From contig CAIJRN010000024.1 of assembly GCA_903823115.1 (NCBI GenBank), forward strand, positions 1 to 35,162: 35,162 nucleotides of DNA. The letters are read 5' to 3'. Source of the stretch: an uncultured cyanobacterium. Lineage in GTDB: Bacteria; Cyanobacteriota; Cyanobacteriia; PCC-6307; Cyanobiaceae. Positions 30,636-35,162 of the stretch are shown piece after piece; positions within the stretch are counted from its first letter, which is position 1; every line of letters begins with the position of its first letter. A model generated the notes under the pieces. The model saw only the letters and a list, made by a program, of their open reading frames with translations. It was not told the DNA's origin and made no database searches. The translations under genes and the position numbers were made by a program.

Positions 30636-30866
30636 TCAGGGAGTGGAGGTCTGCACGGCCAGGGCATGGATCGCTTCGGTGGCCAATTCACTGCGCAGGG
30701 CGCCGTAAACCAGCTGGTGCTGGCGAACCCTGGTGAGGCCAGCGAAGGCGGCTGACACCACCTTCACCTGGAGATGGTCCCCACCGCCGGTGAGATCCTC
30801 GACCTCCACGGCGGCATCGGGCAGGGCGCGGCGGATGGCATCCCTGACCTGATCCGGTTGAACCAT
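30636..30866 (-). CDS. bolA: BolA family protein
   Basis: The 76-residue protein has the class II KH-like BolA fold: [59 protein letters not shown]. The conserved C-terminal His (AIHAL) and the GGDH segment are likely metal ligands shared with CGFS glutaredoxin. Directly upstream of grxD and probably co-transcribed, a conserved pairing for the BolA-Grx complex. Confidence 0.93.
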   Translation of the reverse strand: MVQPDQVRDAIRRALPDAAVEVEDLTGGGDHLQVKVVSAAFAGLTRVRQHQLVYGALRSELATEAIHALAVQTSTP

Positions 30867-30898
30867 GACGCAGCTGCAACAGCGGGGAAAGCGGGAAT

Positions 30899-31477
30899 CT
30901 AGTTGCCAGCAGCCGCACCGGCGGCATAGGGGGTGGTGACGAAGCCGATCTCCACCAGCTGTTGATAAGCCTTACGGCCCTGTGCGGAGGCCGGCGTGGT
31001 GGCGGTCAACACCTCCACCAGCAGGGGTACGGCCACCTCCGGCTGGCCCTGACGGCGAACCAGGGCAGCGAGACGCATGTTCGCCTCAGCCAGCAGCTCG
31101 ATCGACTGGCGACCCTTGTCGTCCATCTCGCGGGGGATGCGGGCATCGAGACCGCGGAAAGCCCCGGCGATCGTGCGGTAGAAGCCAGCGAGGGCGCGGC
31201 TGGCAACGCGGGCGTTGTCGTAAAGGCGACGGGCCTCCGCCAGGTTGCCGGCGGCGACGGCGGCATCACCGCGGGCCAGCAACTGGCGCACAGCCGCCAC
31301 ATCAAAGGCTGTGCCGGAGGCGGACATCGGTGCGGCAGCCTCACTCTGGGCCCGGACCGGGGGGGCCGTGAAGGGCGACACCAGGGCCAGCAGGCCAAGG
31401 CCCAGCCCCAGCGCCCGACCATGGAAACGAAGTGAAGCCCTGGGGCCTTGGGCGTTGCGGGAATCGGGCCTGGTCAC
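30899..31477 (-). CDS. Secreted helical protein of unknown function
   Basis: The 192-residue protein has an N-terminal signal peptide (basic start, [20 protein letters not shown], probable cleavage after RAQ). The mature part is helical and TPR-like: [78 protein letters not shown]. Probably periplasmic or lumenal. No family recognised. Confidence 0.7.
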   Translation of the reverse strand: MTRPDSRNAQGPRASLRFHGRALGLGLGLLALVSPFTAPPVRAQSEAAAPMSASGTAFDVAAVRQLLARGDAAVAAGNLAEARRLYDNARVASRALAGFYRTIAGAFRGLDARIPREMDDKGRQSIELLAEANMRLAALVRRQGQPEVAVPLLVEVLTATTPASAQGRKAYQQLVEIGFVTTPYAAGAAAGN

Positions 31478-31504
31478 GTTGACGCCGAAGGGGAGGGCTG
31501 AACT

Positions 31505-32236
31505 CTACGGGCGATCGATGGGGCGACCGACGGCGCTGCGGGCCGCTTGCTCGGCCGACTGCATCGCCTGGCTGAGATCTTCAGTGAACAGACGGGCGGC
31601 ATCCCGCCCCTGGCCACGTGCCAACAGGGGGGGGCCAAAGCAGACAGCGGCGCCATCCCCCGGACGCGGACGGGCATGGCCGTAGGCGATGCCCACCGGC
31701 AGCACCGGTACGGTCACGCCCTGGGTCGCCGCCATCTGGGCCAGGCGAGCCAGTCCTTGCTGCAGCTGGATCGGATCGCCATTGCGGCGAATGTTTCCTT
31801 CGGGAAACACCACCAGCTGCTGCCCCATCGCCAGCAGATCGATCGCATAGCGCAGGCTTGAGAGGGTCGGCCGCCCCTGGTCAACGGGGAAACAGCCGAG
31901 GCGATGCAGAAACCAGCCCTGCAGGCCCTTCATCTCATCGATGGTGACCATGAAGCGGCAATCGCGGCCCGTGGCGCGGCGACCGGCGGCATGGGGGAGC
32001 AGCAACGCATCCCAGCGGGCCCGATGGGTGGGGGCCAGCAGCACGGCGCCATCGCTGGGCAGATGGTGCCGATCGAGGACCCGCACGCGATCGAAGTAGC
32101 CGGGCAGGGCCAGATCCTGGGTGAGGAGGGTCGCCAGAGGGGCCAGCCAGGGGCTGATGCCACTTCCCAGCTCCCGTTCCCGTGCCAGGGCGAGATCGCT
32201 GATCGGCGTGGACTTGCTCCTGCGTGCCGCCAACAC
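31505..32236 (-). CDS. plsC: 1-acyl-sn-glycerol-3-phosphate acyltransferase (PlsC family)
   Basis: The 243-residue acyltransferase has the catalytic HX4D (His71-Asp76 in [11 protein letters not shown]), the glycerophosphate-binding FPEGNIRRN (144-152), and [11 protein letters not shown]. The reaction makes phosphatidic acid for membrane lipids. The family also includes other lysophospholipid acyltransferases, so the exact acceptor is unproven. It is divergent from pdxJ with a 137-bp shared promoter region. Confidence 0.85.
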   Translation of the reverse strand: MLAARRSKSTPISDLALARERELGSGISPWLAPLATLLTQDLALPGYFDRVRVLDRHHLPSDGAVLLAPTHRARWDALLLPHAAGRRATGRDCRFMVTIDEMKGLQGWFLHRLGCFPVDQGRPTLSSLRYAIDLLAMGQQLVVFPEGNIRRNGDPIQLQQGLARLAQMAATQGVTVPVLPVGIAYGHARPRPGDGAAVCFGPPLLARGQGRDAARLFTEDLSQAMQSAEQAARSAVGRPIDRP

Positions 32237-32373
32237 GACTGCATCCTCGGGATCTGTCCGATGAACCTAGGGGCTGCAACCGGCCTGAAGGCAGCCGGAA
32301 CGGGCAGTTGAACCTTCGGCCGATACGGTTGCCTCAGACCTTCTGTTGCCGCGCAACCAGTCGCGCCTCGTCC

Positions 32374-33120
32374 ATGGCCAGCCTCGGCGTCAACATCGAT
32401 CACATCGCCAACGTGCGTCAGGCCAGGCGAACCGTGGAACCGGATCCGGTCAGCTATGCCCTGCTGGCGGAACTGGGCGGTGCCGACGGCATCACCGTGC
32501 ACCTGCGCGAAGACCGGCGTCACATCCAGGACCGGGACGTGGAACTGCTGCGCGCCACCGTGCGCTCCCGGCTCAATCTCGAGATGGCCGCCACCGCTGA
32601 GATGGAGGCGATCGCCCTGCGCCTGCGGCCGGACATGGTCACGCTGGTGCCGGAGCACCGCCAGGAGGTGACCACCGAAGGGGGCCTCGATGTGGCTGCC
32701 CAGGCCGGGGCCCTCGGCGATCTGGTGGGGCGGCTGCAGGCTGAGGGCATCGGCGTCAGCCTGTTCGTCGATGCCGATCCGAGTCAGCTGGATGCCTGCT
32801 GCGCCACCGGCAGCCGCTGGGTGGAACTGCACACCGGCCGCTACGCCGAAGCCGAATGGTCGCAGCAGCCTGGGGAGCTGGCCCGGCTGATCGAGGGCAG
32901 CGCCATCGCCCGCTCCCTTGGCCTGCGGGTGAACGCCGGCCATGGCCTCACCTATCAGAATGTGGAGCCGATTGCCGCGATCGAAGGCATGGAGGAACTG
33001 AACATCGGCCACACGATCGTGGCGAGGGCCCTGGCGGTGGGTCTGGAGACGGCGGTGCGGCAGATGAAGGCGCTGGTTCAGAATCCCCGCCGCGACCCCT
33101 TGTTCGGCCAGCGCCCATGA
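32374..33120 (+). CDS. pdxJ: Pyridoxine 5'-phosphate synthase
   Basis: The 248-residue TIM-barrel enzyme joins deoxyxylulose phosphate with 3-amino-1-hydroxyacetone phosphate to make PNP, vitamin B6. Motifs: [101 protein letters not shown] 32374 starts the conserved [11 protein letters not shown]. The ATGA overlap with ycf54 at 33117 suggests co-translation. Confidence 0.96.
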   Translation: MASLGVNIDHIANVRQARRTVEPDPVSYALLAELGGADGITVHLREDRRHIQDRDVELLRATVRSRLNLEMAATAEMEAIALRLRPDMVTLVPEHRQEVTTEGGLDVAAQAGALGDLVGRLQAEGIGVSLFVDADPSQLDACCATGSRWVELHTGRYAEAEWSQQPGELARLIEGSAIARSLGLRVNAGHGLTYQNVEPIAAIEGMEELNIGHTIVARALAVGLETAVRQMKALVQNPRRDPLFGQRP

Positions 33121-33437
33121 GCACCTACCACTTCATTGCGGCCAGCGAGGCCTTCCTCTGTGAGGAAGAGCCGCTGGAGGAGGTGCTGCGCGAGCGCGTT
33201 CGCAACTACGGCGAACAGCTGCGCCCGATTGATTTCTGGCTGGTGCGCCAGCCGGCCTTCCTCGAGGCCCCCGAGCTGGCTGCCCTGGCCCGGGAAATAC
33301 CGCAACCGGCCGCAGCCGTGGTGTCGAGCGATGAAAAGTTCATCACCTTTCTGAAGCTGCGCCTGGAGTTCGTCGCCCGCGGCAGCTTTGAAGCCCCCTC
33401 CGCCACCATCCCCTCCGCCCAGGCCAGCCGGGAATAG
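33117..33437 (+). CDS. ycf54: Ycf54-like subunit of the Mg-protoporphyrin IX monomethyl ester cyclase
   Basis: The 106-residue protein matches Ycf54 (DUF2488): the N-terminal [83 protein letters not shown]. Ycf54 is needed for assembly or activity of the AcsF cyclase in chlorophyll synthesis. It overlaps the pdxJ stop by four bases, linking a cofactor gene and a chlorophyll gene in one transcript. Confidence 0.9.
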   Translation: MSTYHFIAASEAFLCEEEPLEEVLRERVRNYGEQLRPIDFWLVRQPAFLEAPELAALAREIPQPAAAVVSSDEKFITFLKLRLEFVARGSFEAPSATIPSAQASRE

Positions 33438-33450
33438 AGCCCCGCTGGAT

Positions 33451-33476
33451 CCAGCCCAGGCCTGCAGCAGGGCTGG
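33451..33476. terminator. Hairpin between convergent ycf54 and next gene
   Basis: CCAGCCC (33451-33457) and GGGCTGG (33470-33476) form a perfect 7-bp stem with a 12-base loop in the 43-bp convergent gap. No T-tract is present. Confidence 0.5.
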
Positions 33477-33480
33477 GGCC

Positions 33481-33861
33481 TCAGAACAGCCCGAAAAAGC
33501 GCTTGCGGGCTGGTTCGGCGGCGCCTGGATCGCCCGGCGAGGTGGTGGCCACACCGCTTTCGGGGTCCCGGGGGGCCTTCCTGACGTCCTGCTGGTAGCC
33601 GGGCTTGTTGTCGCCGATCGTCAGCAGGGCCTCCTTGTTCTTCCACCAGATCCAATCGCGAATTGGAGGGGTGTTCTGCAGATCGGCGCGGCTCAGGCCC
33701 AGGCCCAGCTTGGCGGACGCCTGCTGCAGCACATCGAGCATCGCCTCGCCATCAGCACAGCGAGCCAGGGCCTCATTGGTGCGCTTGGCACCGTTGAGGG
33801 CCTTGAGCAGCAGGTTGACCCGCTGCATCACCGGCAGGGTTTTCGGATCGACTCCCTCCAT
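33481..33861 (-). CDS. Small protein of unknown function
   Basis: The protein has about 126 residues from ATG 33861 (MEGVDPKTLPVMQRVNLLLK); the frame is open to 33975 but the extra N-terminus is composition-biased. The core is helical: ALNGAKRTNEALARCADGE, MLDVLQQASAKLGLGLSRAD, then TPPIRDWIWWKNKEALLTIG. A Pro/Gly-rich tail ends in KRFFGLF. The function is not recognised. Confidence 0.6.
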   Translation of the reverse strand: MEGVDPKTLPVMQRVNLLLKALNGAKRTNEALARCADGEAMLDVLQQASAKLGLGLSRADLQNTPPIRDWIWWKNKEALLTIGDNKPGYQQDVRKAPRDPESGVATTSPGDPGAAEPARKRFFGLF

Positions 33862-34053
33862 CACCCCATCTGCGGGTGTCGGCACCGTATCAGCGCTGAC
33901 CGTCGTTGGGCAGCTCCCCGCCCAGGGCCGAATTGCCCGTCCCAGGGCCCCGGGATCAACGCCGGCGATCAGCATCCCTGATCGGGCCCCGTTGACCGGG
34001 GGGCTGACAGATCACCCCATGGCGGGCAAGACTGGTTTTAACGCATCCTTTTG

Positions 34054-34788
34054 ATGACGCCCCCCCACATGTCTGCGGAGCACCCGGTATCGCACTGGGT
34101 CATCGGGGATGTCCATGGCTGCGCTGATGCTCTTGAAGCTCTGATCAACCGGCTTCCCCGCCACGATCGCCTCGTGCTCTGCGGCGATGTGATCAACCGC
34201 GGCCCCCGCATCGAAGCGGCCATGGCTCTGGCCTGGCAGCTGGTCGAGAGTGGCCGGGCCGTCTGGTTGATGGGGAACCACGAGCGCACGCTGGTGGAGC
34301 AGTTGCGTGCCGGTGACTGGCGGGCGCAGCAGTCGCTGGCGGGCTGCGACACCTACCGCCAGCTGGGCGACCTGGGCTGTCGCCGCTGGCTGGAGCGGCT
34401 GGAACATCTGCCGATGGCCTACTGGGGCCGGGGCTGGGTCGCCACCCATGCCGGCTTTGACCCGCTCACCTGGAGGCCCGACCCGACGGTGCGGATGGCC
34501 TTCTGGCAGAGCTACGACGGTCGCTTCGGCGACGTCATCGTCGGCCACACCCCGGGCCCCGACGTGCGCCGCCTGGGTCACCAGGGTCAGATCGTGCTGA
34601 TCGACACCGGCGCCTGCTACGGCGGCCAGCTCACCGCCTACTGCCCGGAAACCGGCGTCAACATCAAGGTGGACGGGGGAACCAGGGGCCGTGAGTTTCA
34701 CCCCGCTCTCCATTCCATCCTTGCCGGCAACCACCTGCCGGAGGCCGGTGGTCCGTCACGGCCACGGCCGCCGATGTGGGCCAGCTAG
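34054..34788 (+). CDS. PPP-type metallophosphoesterase (serine/threonine phosphatase-like)
   Basis: The protein of about 244 residues has all the calcineurin-like motifs: WVIGDVHGCADAL, LVLCGDVINRGPRIEAAM, VWLMGNHERTLVE, WVATHAGFDP and VIVGHTPGPDV, supplying the dinuclear metal ligands. It is close to bacterial PrpA/B-type phosphatases. The natural substrate (phosphoprotein, or dinucleotide as in ApaH-like enzymes) cannot be fixed from sequence. ATG 34054 follows a TTG; ATG 34069 is an alternative start. Confidence 0.85.
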   Translation: MTPPHMSAEHPVSHWVIGDVHGCADALEALINRLPRHDRLVLCGDVINRGPRIEAAMALAWQLVESGRAVWLMGNHERTLVEQLRAGDWRAQQSLAGCDTYRQLGDLGCRRWLERLEHLPMAYWGRGWVATHAGFDPLTWRPDPTVRMAFWQSYDGRFGDVIVGHTPGPDVRRLGHQGQIVLIDTGACYGGQLTAYCPETGVNIKVDGGTRGREFHPALHSILAGNHLPEAGGPSRPRPPMWAS

Positions 34789-34869
34789 CGCCCGCCTGCC
34801 GATGACACGGCCCGCTTCTGAACAGGCAGCCCTGGCGCCGAACCCCACGTATCGCTGAGCGGCAACGCC

Positions 34870-35162
34870 ATGCTCACCGTCTTCCGCAGCAACCGGGCCG
34901 AGCTGCTGGCGCAGATCCTGGCCGCCCAGCTCAGCCTCTCCCCCCCCGACCCGCTGGAAACGGTCCAGGTCGTGGTCAACACCTGGCCCACCAGCCGCTG
35001 GCTCGGCGAGCAACTGGCCAGCCACCTGGGCGGCATTGCCGCCAACCTGCGCTATCCCTTTCCAGGGGCGCGACTGCGTGAGCTGGTGGAGGTGGTGCTG
35101 CAGCAGAGCCCCGGCGCCGAGGGCGATCTGATTGCAGACCGAGCCGCCAACGCAGCCGGCAG
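34870..35162 (+). CDS. recC: Exodeoxyribonuclease V gamma subunit RecC, N-terminal part
   Basis: The frame runs off the right edge, so only about 97 residues are visible: MLTVFRSNRAELLAQILA, VQVVVNTWPTSRWLGEQLAS, LRYPFPGARLRELVEVVLQ. These match the N-terminus of RecC, where the 'nr.e.L...L' start and the 'V...m..WL...lA' segment are conserved. RecC is the Chi-scanning subunit of RecBCD in double-strand-break repair. recB and recD would be expected to the right. Confidence 0.85.
   Translation, partial: MLTVFRSNRAELLAQILAAQLSLSPPDPLETVQVVVNTWPTSRWLGEQLASHLGGIAANLRYPFPGARLRELVEVVLQQSPGAEGDLIADRAANAAG

Noticed and set aside
1-35162. Intact insertion sequences or transposase genes
   Set aside because: No DDE or serine transposase frames with paired terminal inverted repeats were recognised; the only recombinase is the tyrosine integrase.

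Overview
The window comes from a high-GC picocyanobacterium (Synechococcus/Cyanobium type). The evidence is a chromosomal stretch with psbY, a CrtH-type carotenoid isomerase, ycf54, trmFO, recC and tandem tRNA-Lys genes, all compact and GC-rich. No rRNA, CRISPR array or intact insertion sequence was seen. Region A (about 1-4206) is an accessory zone with eroded genes. It holds the C-terminal part of a DUF3825-like gene, the tail of a second copy of the phage-type sigma gene found at 4207-4728, an apparently intact ychJ-like gene, and the N-terminal third of a DUF4055-type phage portal gene that stops where ychJ ends. Two AT-rich plus-strand genes follow: an AbiGi-family abortive-infection protein and a T5orf172/GIY-YIG-like protein with a zinc-finger-like cluster. 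Region B (4207-18970) is a defective prophage or phage-derived integrative element beside tRNA-Lys(UUU). Its minus-strand arm runs RHH regulator, primase-helicase, an iteron-rich intergenic region, small terminase, large terminase, sigma-like factor. Its plus-strand arm runs SF2 helicase, VRR-NUC nuclease, HTH-like protein, and then an eight-gene operon in which each gene overlaps the next by 1 or 4 bases: unknown, RecE/DUF3799-like exonuclease, RecT-like annealase, unknown, RHH-like, SSB, membrane protein, excisionase-like HTH. A convergent tyrosine recombinase ends the element next to the tRNA. Replication, recombination and DNA-packaging functions are kept, but capsid and tail genes are absent from the window and the portal is truncated. 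It therefore looks like a decayed prophage or one on the way to being a satellite. Region C (19090-35162) is host backbone: two tRNA-Lys genes, gamma carbonic anhydrase-like protein, psbY, trmFO, crtH, a divergent pair of glutamate decarboxylase and a nitrilase-family amidohydrolase, small picocyanobacterial proteins, folB-folK, an OmpR-type response regulator that has lost its phospho-acceptor aspartate, bolA-grxD (iron-sulfur/iron homeostasis pair), plsC, pdxJ-ycf54 (translationally coupled), a metallophosphoesterase and the start of recC. The observations most worth following are the two-armed GGAAC/GTTCC repeat region at 7119-7416 (candidate replication origin or packaging site), the lone AbiGi gene with its nuclease-like neighbour, the sigma gene co-transcribed with the terminases plus its broken paralog, and the aspartate-less regulator.
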